Source: JANMZR01 sp031383555 (GTDB lineage Bacteria; Bacteroidota; Bacteroidia; Cytophagales; Spirosomataceae). From it: a stretch of DNA of 19,165 nucleotides. The position numbers and the translations under genes were made by a program. Location of the stretch: NCBI GenBank assembly GCA_031383555.1, contig JANMZR010000023.1, positions 1-19,165 of the forward strand, written 5' to 3'. This document shows positions 1 through 6,915 of this stretch, in pieces. The stretch's first letter is position 1, and every line of letters starts with the position of its first letter. The notes beneath the pieces were generated by a model, which saw nothing but the letters and a program-made list of their open reading frames with translations, was not told the DNA's origin and did no database searches.

Positions 1-2
1 TC

Positions 3-158
3 CAACCTTTTTTTACTACCAAACCAACTGGGCAAGGCACAGGTTTGGGGCTTTCACTCGCCTATGATATAGTGACCAAAGGGCATGGCGGGACTTTGGA
101 AGTAGAAAGCAAAGAAGGAGAAGGGGCTGAGTTTATTGTGAAACTGCCAATTGTCTGA
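3..158 (+). CDS. Sensor histidine kinase, C-terminal end only (ATPase domain)
   Basis: The first 51 complete codons belong to a gene that starts before the window. The translation begins QPFFTTKPTGQGTGLGLSLA and ends in a TGA at 156-158. The PFFTTK motif followed by GTGLGLS is the F-box/G2-box part of the ATP lid in the HATPase_c domain of two-component sensor kinases. The following residues (about 30-50, with GGTLEVES and GAEFIVKLP) match the last beta strands of that domain, so little or nothing is missing at the C-terminus. The sensor input, dimerisation domain and phospho-accepting His are outside the window, so the stimulus is unknown. A response regulator does not follow. The stop codon lies inside the palindromic element at 151-255, which also contributes the last two codons. 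Confidence 0.9.
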   Translation, partial: QPFFTTKPTGQGTGLGLSLAYDIVTKGHGGTLEVESKEGEGAEFIVKLPIV

Positions 159-255
159 ATCACAGATGAATGGGATTAAAAGATTACACAGAATATAATA
201 AGCAAAATAAAATCAGTGAAATCCATAAATCCTTTTAAATCTGTGATTCAGACAA
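151..255. repeat. Long imperfect palindromic intergenic element (REP-like)
   Basis: The ends are a perfect 17-bp inverted repeat: 151-167 (TTGTCTGAATCACAGAT) against 239-255 (ATCTGTGATTCAGACAA). The inner parts, such as GGGATTAAAAGATTACACAG on the left and GTGAAATCCATAAATCCTTT on the right, are also roughly complementary, so nearly the whole 105 bp could fold as one long imperfect hairpin. It begins inside the last codons of the histidine kinase gene and could act as its transcription terminator or mRNA-stabilising end. I recall similar sequences with a TCTGAATCA...TGATTCAGA frame in other Bacteroidota genomes; that is memory, not a search. Confidence 0.75.
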
Positions 256-349
256 ATTATGATATTGTAACCAAATGACACGTGGAGGTGATTGAATGCA
301 AGAGTATTGAGGGAGGATTGGCTTGATATATTATCAAACTACCTATTAA

Positions 350-1111
350 TTATGAGTAATTGTGATTTTCTAAAAAAGCTCTAATTCCTTCAAAACTGGA
401 CAGAATATAATTTTCAATATAAGCGTTTCCTTGATAATTGGCTAGTTTTTTGGCAGGCAAAATATCCAATAATTTGGTTTCATGTAATATACCCACCTCA
501 TCCGCTAGTTCGATCGCATCTAATAAATCGTGGGTTACAAATAAGCAGGCAATCCCTTCATTTTTAATGAGTTGGCTCAATGACCTCTTTAATTTTTGTT
601 TGTTAATATTGTCTAAATTGCTAAAGGGTTCATCCAGTAAAAGCACTTTAGGTACATCGGCGATGGCTTTGGCTATTGCTGTTCTTTGTTTCTCCCCACC
701 TGAAATATTTTTGGGTAATTTGTCAGACAAATGACTGATATGTAGTGCTTCCAATAATTCTGTAACTCGTTCATTTTGATACTCTTTGGTATAATTTCGA
801 ATAGAATAAGCTATGTTTTCCCAAACTGTAAAATTCGGATTTAACCGATAATCTTGCGCCACTAACTTTACTTCATGATGGCCGGCTATTAACTTTGATT
901 TTGGGCCATCAATCAATTCATTTTCCAAATATATTTCACCAGATTTTGCCTGTAAAAAACCTGCCACCACATGTAATAAAGTCGATTTGCCAGCACCTGA
1001 TTCACCAATTATAGCAAGTATTTCACCAGCATTCACTCGGAAATTCAAATTTTCAAATATTATTCTTTCAAAAAATATAGCGGATAGATTTTTAACCTCG
1101 ATTACAGTCAT
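350..1111 (-). CDS. ABC transporter ATP-binding protein
   Basis: A 253-residue nucleotide-binding subunit with every catalytic element in order: Walker A GESGAGKS (36-43), Q-loop Gln86, signature ISGGE (136-140), Walker B VLLLDEP (156-162), D-loop SNLD (164-167) and switch His194 in FVTHD. It would hydrolyse ATP at the inner face of the membrane to drive an unidentified permease. The arrangement resembles the ATPases of importers for iron, polyamines or sulfate, and those of lipoprotein or export systems such as LolD; the substrate cannot be decided. The roughly 25 residues after the conserved core have no obvious regulatory domain. No permease or binding protein is adjacent: the neighbours are a histidine kinase tail downstream and xylB diverging upstream. 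The ATG at 1109-1111 begins MTVIEVKNLS, the usual first strand, so this start is natural. A small AT-rich hairpin at 323-337 lies just past the stop and is too weak to call a terminator. Confidence 0.9.
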   Translation of the reverse strand: MTVIEVKNLSAIFFERIIFENLNFRVNAGEILAIIGESGAGKSTLLHVVAGFLQAKSGEIYLENELIDGPKSKLIAGHHEVKLVAQDYRLNPNFTVWENIAYSIRNYTKEYQNERVTELLEALHISHLSDKLPKNISGGEKQRTAIAKAIADVPKVLLLDEPFSNLDNINKQKLKRSLSQLIKNEGIACLFVTHDLLDAIELADEVGILHETKLLDILPAKKLANYQGNAYIENYILSSFEGIRAFLENHNYS

Positions 1112-1153
1112 TATTTTTTAAGTGAATTCATCTTTTAGCCAAAAAATATTGGT

Positions 1154-1161
1154 TATTTTTG
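1154..1161 (+). promoter_or_regulatory. Possible -7 promoter box for xylB
   Basis: TATTTTTG fits the Bacteroidota -7 consensus TAnnTTTG and points toward xylB. No TTTG stands 19-21 bp upstream, so the -33 box is missing or weak. If used, the transcript would have a leader of about 200 nt containing the whole heptamer array. Confidence 0.3.
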
Positions 1162-1185
1162 TAAAGTTAATATAAAATGATGTTA

Positions 1186-1204
1186 TTCGCAGAACCCTGC
1201 GGGG
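1186..1204. repeat. Copy 1 of a dispersed TTCGCAGAAnCCTGnGGG motif
   Basis: TTCGCAGAACCCTGCGGGG matches 4752-4770 (TTCGCAGAATCCTGTGGGC) at 16 of 19 positions. It also contains a short hairpin, CGCAG against CTGCG. Both copies are intergenic. The second is embedded in the structured element at 4734-4830, so this copy may be a degraded piece of the same repeat family. Confidence 0.5.
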
Positions 1205-1250
1205 ATGATTGATGCTAGATGTTCGTATAAAATAAAAACATTCATCAATT

Positions 1251-1362
1251 CCTAAACCTAACATCTAGCATCTAACATCTAATATCTAACACCTAACATC
1301 TAAAATCCAACATCTAAAATCTAACATCTAAAATCTAACATCTAACATCTAACATCTAAAAT
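1251..1362 (+). repeat. Heptamer tandem array A (CTAACAT units) forming the xylB leader
   Basis: Sixteen consecutive 7-bp units run in strict register from 1251 to 1362. The commonest is CTAACAT (7 exact copies); the next is CTAAAAT (4 copies), with single-base variants CTAGCAT, CTAATAT, CTAACAC and CCAACAT. No unit is longer or shorter than 7 bp. The array ends 3 nt before the xylB ATG. Inverted heptads (ATGATTG, ATGCTAG, ATGTTCG) occupy 1205-1225; within them 1211-1223 is a perfect 13-bp inverted match to 1260-1272. The sense strand of the array has almost no G, so as RNA it would be an unstructured leader. Confidence 0.9.
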
Positions 1363-1365
1363 CAA

Positions 1366-2853
1366 ATGCTACTACTTGGCATCGACCTCGGTACTTCCTC
1401 CATCAAAGTTTCAATAGTTGACTCAACCAACGGTAAAGTTGTTTCATCTTCACAATACCCTGATATTGAGACAGCTATCGATTCTCCAAAAGCAGGCTGG
1501 GCGGAGCAAGACCCCGAATTGTGGTGGAAAAACACGCAATTGGCAATTAAAAAAGCAATTGCTTCTAACAGTTTTGATGCGCACCGTATTGGTGCCATCG
1601 GTATTTCCTATCAAATGCATGGTTTAGTAGTAGTTGATAAAGAAAATAAACCTTTGCGCCCATCCATTATTTGGTGTGACTCAAGAGCGGTTGGGCAAGG
1701 TCAAAAGGCATTCGAAGCAATAGGCGAGGAGCGTTGTTTAAGTCATTTGTTAAACTCTCCGGGCAATTTTACAGCCTCAAAACTGGCTTGGGTAAAAGAA
1801 AATGAACCTGAAATATATGCCAAAATCGATAAAATTATGTTGCCCGGCGACTACATAGGTTTAATGCTAACTGGTGAGGCAACTTGCTCAAATTCAGGGC
1901 TTTCTGAGGGAATTTTCTGGGATTTTAAATCAGATACTATCTCAGAAGATATTCTAAATTATTATGGATTTCCTCATTCATTTTTCCCAAAACAAAAGCC
2001 TGTTTTTTCTGAACATGGACAACTTAACGCAATTATTGCGGGTAATTTAGGGTTAAGGGCAGGCATTCCTGTAAGCTATAAAGCTGGCGACCAACCTAAT
2101 AACGCCTTGTCGCTCAATGTATTAGAGCCTGGCGAAGTAGCAGCAACAGCCGGTACGTCTGGAGTAGTTTATGCAGTGACCGACCAAGTGGCTTACGACC
2201 CACAATCACGGGTGAACGCCTTCGCCCACGTCAATCACAAAATGCAGAATAATGAAAATCGTTTAGGCGTTTTAATGTGTATCAATGGCACAGGAATATT
2301 AAATCGATGGCTAAGAGATAATTTTGGAAACGGCCATAACTATCAGCTAATGAACGAGATGGCTTCCAGTGCGCCTATCGGTTCAGCAGATTTACAGGTA
2401 ATTCCTTTTGGAAATGGGGCTGAACGAATATTCAATAATAAAACAATTGGTGGAAAATTCTCAAATATTGACTTCAATATTCACAACCAAAGCCATATAT
2501 TCAGAGCAGCTCAAGAAGGTATTGCTTTTTCATTAAAATACGGCATGGATATTATGGCTTCTACAGGAAATGCACCCAAAATAATTAGAGCAGGAAAGGC
2601 CAATATGTTTTTGAGTAAATTATTTGCAGAAACTCTTGTAAACATCGCCAATGTTCCTGTTGAAATGTACGATACCGACGGCGCAAAAGGGGCAGCTTTA
2701 GGAGCAGGAATTGGAATTGGGTATTTTAAAAACCCTAAAGAGGCATTTGTTAATATGGAGAAATTGGCTGTTATTGAGCCAAATCCATTACAATTAGCTG
2801 AATATGAGGCTGCATATGAAAATTGGAAAATGGAATTGGCTAAGAATTTGTAA
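1366..2853 (+). CDS. xylB: Xylulokinase (FGGY carbohydrate kinase)
   Basis: A 495-residue FGGY-family kinase that phosphorylates D-xylulose with ATP to xylulose 5-phosphate, feeding the pentose phosphate pathway in the cytoplasm. The N-terminal domain opens with the phosphate-binding DLGTSSIK (7-14). W45-AEQDPE and QMHG (83-86) are typical of xylulokinases, as is the WCDSRA stretch near 103-108. The catalytic base is Asp242 in AGDQPNNA, followed by the GTSG adenosine/phosphate loop. The C-terminal domain ends with DGAKGAALGAGIG, the usual ATP-binding glycine-rich segment. Length agrees with the family (about 490). The ATG at 1366 gives the expected N-terminus; there is no Shine-Dalgarno sequence, and the heptamer array ends 3 nt upstream. 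No xylose isomerase, transporter or xylose regulator is adjacent, which is unusual for a xylose locus. A related FGGY kinase for another ketopentose is a less likely alternative. Confidence 0.92.
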   Translation: MLLLGIDLGTSSIKVSIVDSTNGKVVSSSQYPDIETAIDSPKAGWAEQDPELWWKNTQLAIKKAIASNSFDAHRIGAIGISYQMHGLVVVDKENKPLRPSIIWCDSRAVGQGQKAFEAIGEERCLSHLLNSPGNFTASKLAWVKENEPEIYAKIDKIMLPGDYIGLMLTGEATCSNSGLSEGIFWDFKSDTISEDILNYYGFPHSFFPKQKPVFSEHGQLNAIIAGNLGLRAGIPVSYKAGDQPNNALSLNVLEPGEVAATAGTSGVVYAVTDQVAYDPQSRVNAFAHVNHKMQNNENRLGVLMCINGTGILNRWLRDNFGNGHNYQLMNEMASSAPIGSADLQVIPFGNGAERIFNNKTIGGKFSNIDFNIHNQSHIFRAAQEGIAFSLKYGMDIMASTGNAPKIIRAGKANMFLSKLFAETLVNIANVPVEMYDTDGAKGAALGAGIGIGYFKNPKEAFVNMEKLAVIEPNPLQLAEYEAAYENWKMELAKNL

Positions 2854-2949
2854 AAACAATTCAACTACAAAAAAGTTTACTTTACAGCTATATAACAATT
2901 CAACACTATAACATTTCAATAACACAATAATAAAACAATTCAAAACTCA

Positions 2950-4695
2950 ATGAAAAAACTAATTTTAATCAACCTATTGGCATTTAATATATTTGCACAA
3001 TCACCTAATAATGAAGCGTTTAATAAATTTTTGGTAGATGCCTTCGAAGAAGGTGTTCAATATTCCCCTTTTTCTGCCACCTCTATTGGCGACAACCGTT
3101 TTAATGATAAATTGTATGTAGAATTTACCGATACTTACCAAAATATGTTGGATGAAAAGACTAAAAGAAATTTACAAGGACTGGCGAAGTTTGACCGTGC
3201 TACGTTGAATGAAAATGATCAATTGAGTTATGATATTTACAAATATCAACTAGAAAGGAGTTTGGAAAACAGCAAGTACCCTACCAATCGAATCCCTTTT
3301 AACCAAATGTTTTCTTTTCCGCTCAGCTTTGCACAGTATGGAAGTGGAAAAGTAACTCAACCTTTTAAAACAGTTAAGGACTATGAAAACTGGCTTTCTA
3401 GAGCCAATAATTTTCCAGTTTGGGCAGATAGTGCCATTATTTATATGCGCAAGGGAATAGCGGAGAAAATAGTTTTACCTAAAAGTTTGGTTAAAAAAAT
3501 GGTAGGCCAAATGAAAGGATTTGTTACCAATAATGTATCAAAGTCACTATTTTGGGGTCCTATTGAAACAATGCCAGCAATCTTTTCAGAGCAAGACAAA
3601 AATCGTTTTACCCAGGCCTATACCCAATTGATTATGGGTAAAATAGTGCCGGCTTATGAAAAATTAGGTAATTTTTTAGAGAATGAATATATGCCAAGAG
3701 CTGGCGACCATCATGGAATTGGCTCATTACCAGGAGGTGCAGCTTGGTACAACAATAATTTAGTACAAATAACCACCACCAATAAAACCGCCGACCAGAT
3801 ATTTAAAACCGGACTTTCTGAAGTGAAAAGGATCAGAAAAGAAATGGAAAAAGTGAAAAAATCAGTTGGCTTTAAAGGAACGCTGGAAGCGTTTTTTGAA
3901 TATATGCGTACCGACCCTAAGTTTTTCCCCTACAATACAGCAGAAGAAATAGTGGCTGCTTATACTGCTATTGAAGCACAAATTAACCCAACTTTGGCTC
4001 GATTGTTTTTGTATAAGCCTAAAACAGCTTTTGAAGTTCGCCAAACTGAGGCATTTAGAGCCGCTTCAGCAGCCGCCCAATACAATGCAGGCTTAGCAGA
4101 TGGCAGCAGACCCGGTATATTTTATGTGCCTATAATTGATCCAAAAACTACACCAGTACGTGAAAGTTTGTTCATTCATGAGGCTGTTCCTGGCCATCAT
4201 TATCAAGTTATGTTACAACGTGAAAACGAATCATTGCCTCAGTTTCGCAGATATGGAGGCTACACTGCCTATTCCGAGGGCTGGGGTTTATACTCTGAAA
4301 GTCTTGGAAAAGAGCTTGGTTTGTACTCGGATCCTTATCAATATATGAAAGCACTTGGTGACGAAATTCATAGAGCAATTCGCCTAGTAGTGGATCCAGG
4401 TTTGCATGCCAAAGGCTGGACACGTGAGCAAGCAATTAAATATATGGTTAATAATGAGCCTATTTCAGAGCCTGCCGCCACTGCCGAAATTGAAAGGTAT
4501 ATGGCAATTCCGGGCCAAGCCACAGCTTATAAAGTTGGCTCAATGAAACTTTTGGAACTTAAAGCCAAATATAAAAAGCAACTGGGCAGCAAATTCAATA
4601 TTGCCGAATTTCACAATCAAGTGCTCAAAGACGGCTCTATGCCTTTGGCTATTTTAGAGGCAAAAATGGATGCTTGGGCTAAAACTGTGAAGTAA
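2950..4695 (+). CDS. Secreted DUF885 family protein (probable zinc metallopeptidase-like)
   Basis: This 581-residue protein starts with a Sec signal peptide (MKKLILINLLAFNIFAQ, cleavage probably after Ala16-Gln17), so it should act in the periplasm or outside the cell. It belongs to the DUF885 family (Pfam PF05960). The central signature HEAVPGHH lies at 410-417, an HExxxGHH metal-binding motif, and YSEGWGLYSE follows at 441-450, where the second Glu is the usual third zinc ligand or catalytic partner. The rest is predicted mainly alpha-helical, as in gluzincin-like folds. Family members are generally treated as peptidases with poorly known substrates; that is family knowledge, not shown here. 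Full length and intact. It lies 96 nt after xylB on the same strand, with an AT-rich gap holding no obvious terminator, so co-transcription is possible but the functions are unrelated. The structured element at 4734-4830 follows the gene. Confidence 0.88.
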   Translation: MKKLILINLLAFNIFAQSPNNEAFNKFLVDAFEEGVQYSPFSATSIGDNRFNDKLYVEFTDTYQNMLDEKTKRNLQGLAKFDRATLNENDQLSYDIYKYQLERSLENSKYPTNRIPFNQMFSFPLSFAQYGSGKVTQPFKTVKDYENWLSRANNFPVWADSAIIYMRKGIAEKIVLPKSLVKKMVGQMKGFVTNNVSKSLFWGPIETMPAIFSEQDKNRFTQAYTQLIMGKIVPAYEKLGNFLENEYMPRAGDHHGIGSLPGGAAWYNNNLVQITTTNKTADQIFKTGLSEVKRIRKEMEKVKKSVGFKGTLEAFFEYMRTDPKFFPYNTAEEIVAAYTAIEAQINPTLARLFLYKPKTAFEVRQTEAFRAASAAAQYNAGLADGSRPGIFYVPIIDPKTTPVRESLFIHEAVPGHHYQVMLQRENESLPQFRRYGGYTAYSEGWGLYSESLGKELGLYSDPYQYMKALGDEIHRAIRLVVDPGLHAKGWTREQAIKYMVNNEPISEPAATAEIERYMAIPGQATAYKVGSMKLLELKAKYKKQLGSKFNIAEFHNQVLKDGSMPLAILEAKMDAWAKTVK

Positions 4696-4733
4696 AATAT
4701 TTTTATTTTTTTGGAGCAAAACATCACGGCTTT

Positions 4734-4830
4734 TTACTAGCTTGGTACCCGTTCGCAGAATCCTGTGGGCTATTCATTTCAATACCATGCAAAAAAAGCA
4801 TGGTATTAGCATTCCTATCGGGGCTAGTAA
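4734..4830. repeat. Structured palindromic intergenic element, possible bidirectional terminator or Flavo-1-like RNA
   Basis: An outer 8-bp inverted repeat (TTACTAGC 4734-4741 / GCTAGTAA 4823-4830) encloses a perfect 10-bp stem, AATACCATGC (4781-4790) and GCATGGTATT (4798-4807), with a 7-A loop. Copy 2 of the TTCGCAGAA motif lies at 4752-4770. Read on the minus strand it runs CTAGCCCCGATAGGAATG, hairpin, AATGAATAGCCC. I recall this pattern from dispersed elements in Flavobacteria and relatives, some catalogued as the Flavo-1 RNA motif in Rfam; that identity is a guess. It sits between convergent genes, where the hairpin could terminate both. Confidence 0.6.
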
Positions 4831-4862
4831 CCTGCTTTTTTGGCTTATTCATAATTCTATTT

Positions 4863-6599
4863 TTACGGTTTACGATTATACACAAAATAAACATCACCCA
4901 AACCTTGGTCAAACTTCATCAAAAGTTCAAAATTAGGATCTTTTTTTATGCTTTTTGTTAACAAAATGTCTATTTTGTTTTCTTTAATCAAAGTCTCAAT
5001 TTCTTTATAAGTTTGGCAATGTAACGGCGAAATAGCATTTTCAGGTAAATCCGAATTGTCATCAAATAGATATACCATTTTTGTATTAGGCTTATTTTCA
5101 GGTGTTTGATGGATGGAAATATTGGCAGCGGCAGACTTTATGTTTTCTTCGTCAAACATAAAACTTTGAAGTAAAATAGTATCAAAACTACTTTTTTGTT
5201 CGTTTTTATTAGGGAATAATTTATTTAATTTATTGCTCCTTCTTTCCATATTATTTAGCAAATCATATTCCAATTCAAAAGATTTTTTATTTCTACTTTC
5301 AGCAAAAAGCACATCCCACTGCTCAGGAATAGCCATTGATTTATATATATTTTCAGATTTTAACCAATTAATTGCCTCAAAATAATTCATTGGATTTCCT
5401 TTTCTACTTCCATTATAATTGACATAAATATTTGAAAATAAAATGATAAAAAATACTGGGTAAAATAGGATTGATTTTTTTGATATTAGTATCGAAATCC
5501 CAATAGCAACCAACACATAAAAGAAAGGTAATAATGGTGCAATATGGGTTGTAAATACAACGGGAGCGCTCAATGTTGAATGTAAATAAAATAAACTTAA
5601 TCCTATTAAAATACAAATTTCTATTTTTGGTAAAAAAACATTTTTCCATAAAGAGAATATTCCCAATCCTGCAAAAATAGTATAAAATGGAATAAATATA
5701 TTTTGTTTTATCTCATTGATTATAAATTGTTTATTATAAAAACTATTCATTTCTTGGTGCCTTTTACTAATAATATTACCCAAAAAAGCCTTCATAAACA
5801 AAAATGAATTGGTAAGTAAATAGGGGTTTAATGTTAGTAATAAAACAAAGAATAATACAAGTAGAAAAATATTTGAACGAAAGGATATTTTACTTTTCTT
5901 GATAAAAATTATATAAAACAAATAGGGGGCTAAAAACAAATAAACCGTTCTAAAACTTACTAAGAAAGCAAACACAATTACTACTAATATTTTTTGAGAA
6001 AAGCGATCAAAATCATTTGAAAAAGCTATTGAAAAAAAGTAAACGGTCAACAAAATTGCAATGGAGTCGGGTCGAACTAAAGAAGTAGTACTTATTAAGG
6101 TTTGGGAGCCTAATAATATTCCGAAAAACAGTTGTAAACCTAATATATTACTACTAAAAAGGCTCGATTTCTTAAAATTCTTAAATGATAAAACAGCCAA
6201 AACAACAACCACAATAAACTGAAAAATACGGCCATATACCAAATAGGCAGGCTTATTGAGTAAATAGTTATAAACTTCTATATCAAATACTTCAAAGAAA
6301 TTTAGGCTAGAATTTCCCAATAAAGTTTGGGTAATAAAACTTGAAACCGCAAATATTCCAATCAAAACATAGTAAAATAAAACCATCGGACTTGCAGGCC
6401 ACTCAAGGCAACGTGAAGGCAAACCATACCACGCAAATACGCCCGAATCAGTTATCATAAACTCGTCATTAGGAATATAGAAATCACCTTTAGGGAGGTT
6501 ATAGAACGACAAATAATAAAAACCTAAAGCAAAGAATAGAATTGAAATGATAAAATATAGACTTGAATTAGGTATTGAGATATCTTTTATACGATTCAT
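4863..6599 (-). CDS. Polytopic membrane protein, glycosyltransferase (GT-C/family 39)-like
   Basis: This 578-residue protein has about ten to twelve hydrophobic segments between residues 13 and 425, then a soluble C-terminal domain of about 150 residues. The first loop after TM1 carries adjacent acidic residues Asp45-Glu46 and Asp51 in an NDEFMITDSG stretch. That is where GT-C glycosyltransferases using polyprenyl-phosphate sugars keep their catalytic acid. The architecture fits a family 39/ArnT-like enzyme or an uncharacterised relative; substrate and acceptor are unknown. I chose the ATG at 6597-6599 (MNRIKDIS). The frame stays open to an ATG at 6663-6665, but that adds 22 residues with no membrane or signal character. 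There are no partner genes; the gene is convergent with the DUF885 gene and divergent from the ROK operon. Its codons are strongly AT-biased (many AAA, TTT, ATA), like many surface-polysaccharide genes. Confidence 0.6.
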   Translation of the reverse strand: MNRIKDISIPNSSLYFIISILFFALGFYYLSFYNLPKGDFYIPNDEFMITDSGVFAWYGLPSRCLEWPASPMVLFYYVLIGIFAVSSFITQTLLGNSSLNFFEVFDIEVYNYLLNKPAYLVYGRIFQFIVVVVLAVLSFKNFKKSSLFSSNILGLQLFFGILLGSQTLISTTSLVRPDSIAILLTVYFFSIAFSNDFDRFSQKILVVIVFAFLVSFRTVYLFLAPYLFYIIFIKKSKISFRSNIFLLVLFFVLLLTLNPYLLTNSFLFMKAFLGNIISKRHQEMNSFYNKQFIINEIKQNIFIPFYTIFAGLGIFSLWKNVFLPKIEICILIGLSLFYLHSTLSAPVVFTTHIAPLLPFFYVLVAIGISILISKKSILFYPVFFIILFSNIYVNYNGSRKGNPMNYFEAINWLKSENIYKSMAIPEQWDVLFAESRNKKSFELEYDLLNNMERRSNKLNKLFPNKNEQKSSFDTILLQSFMFDEENIKSAAANISIHQTPENKPNTKMVYLFDDNSDLPENAISPLHCQTYKEIETLIKENKIDILLTKSIKKDPNFELLMKFDQGLGDVYFVYNRKP

Positions 6600-6800
6600 T
6601 TCAAGGAGAAATTGAGAATAATATTCAAATTTAGCATAAAAAAAATAGCCACCCTTGCAGAGCAACTATTTTTGTACCTAGAGTTTAAATACAAAACAGT
6701 TTTACAAATCGTAATTAATCTTTTTAAAATTACCCATATGAGTATTGGTTATTTAAAATATACTTTAAAATAGAGCATTTTATTAATTTTATTAAAAAAT

Positions 6801-6838
6801 ATTAATAACTTATTAAAATATTTTATTAAGTTATTAAT
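6801..6838. promoter_or_regulatory. 38-bp near-perfect palindrome, probable operator of the ROK-SusCD operon
   Basis: Left half 6801-6819 and right half 6820-6838 are inverted repeats with 18 of 19 positions paired (single mismatch at the 13th base). The core reads TTAATAACTTA...TAAGTTATTAA. It ends 8 bp before the -7 box at 6847 and covers the -33 region, where a bound repressor would block RNA polymerase. Further TTATTAA half-sites are scattered from 6780 to 6885. The encoded ROK regulator is the natural candidate to bind it. Confidence 0.65.
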
Positions 6839-6846
6839 TTTATTGT

Positions 6847-6854
6847 TATATTTG
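6847..6854 (+). promoter_or_regulatory. -7 promoter box upstream of the ROK regulator
   Basis: TATATTTG matches TAnnTTTG exactly. It is 61 nt upstream of the ROK ATG and directly follows the palindromic operator. The -33 position (about 6823-6826) reads TTAT rather than TTTG, and lies within the operator. It probably drives the ROK, SusC and SusD genes together. Confidence 0.55.
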
Positions 6855-6915
6855 CTTAAGTAACTATTAAGATATTAATAAACCATTTGTCTAGTGAAAC
6901 TTTAAACTTTATTAA

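Noticed and set aside
350..1111. ATPase partner of the MacB-type permease at 15212-16459
   Set aside because: They are 14 kb apart in separate units, and the ATPase is not clearly of the MacB/LolD subgroup; no evidence for pairing.
1251..1362. CRISPR array for the regularly repeated leader sequences (also 15118-15207 and 18017-18140)
   Set aside because: Units are 7 bp, contiguous and without spacers; no cas genes in the window.
1362..1598. 78-codon minus-strand open frame over the start of xylB
   Set aside because: Entirely antisense to a clear xylulokinase; composition and position fit a shadow frame. The same holds for 2511-2864 (-) and 438-734 (+).
6600..6665. 22-residue N-terminal extension of the membrane protein from an ATG at 6663-6665
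   Set aside because: The added residues form no signal or membrane segment; the internal ATG at 6597-6599 gives a normal short cytoplasmic start before TM1.
6667..6678. TATTTTTGTACC as a third copy of the tRNA-terminator repeat edge (also at 13323-13334 and near 14926)
   Set aside because: Only about 12 bp shared and it matches the common -7 box pattern in AT-rich DNA; chance is likely.
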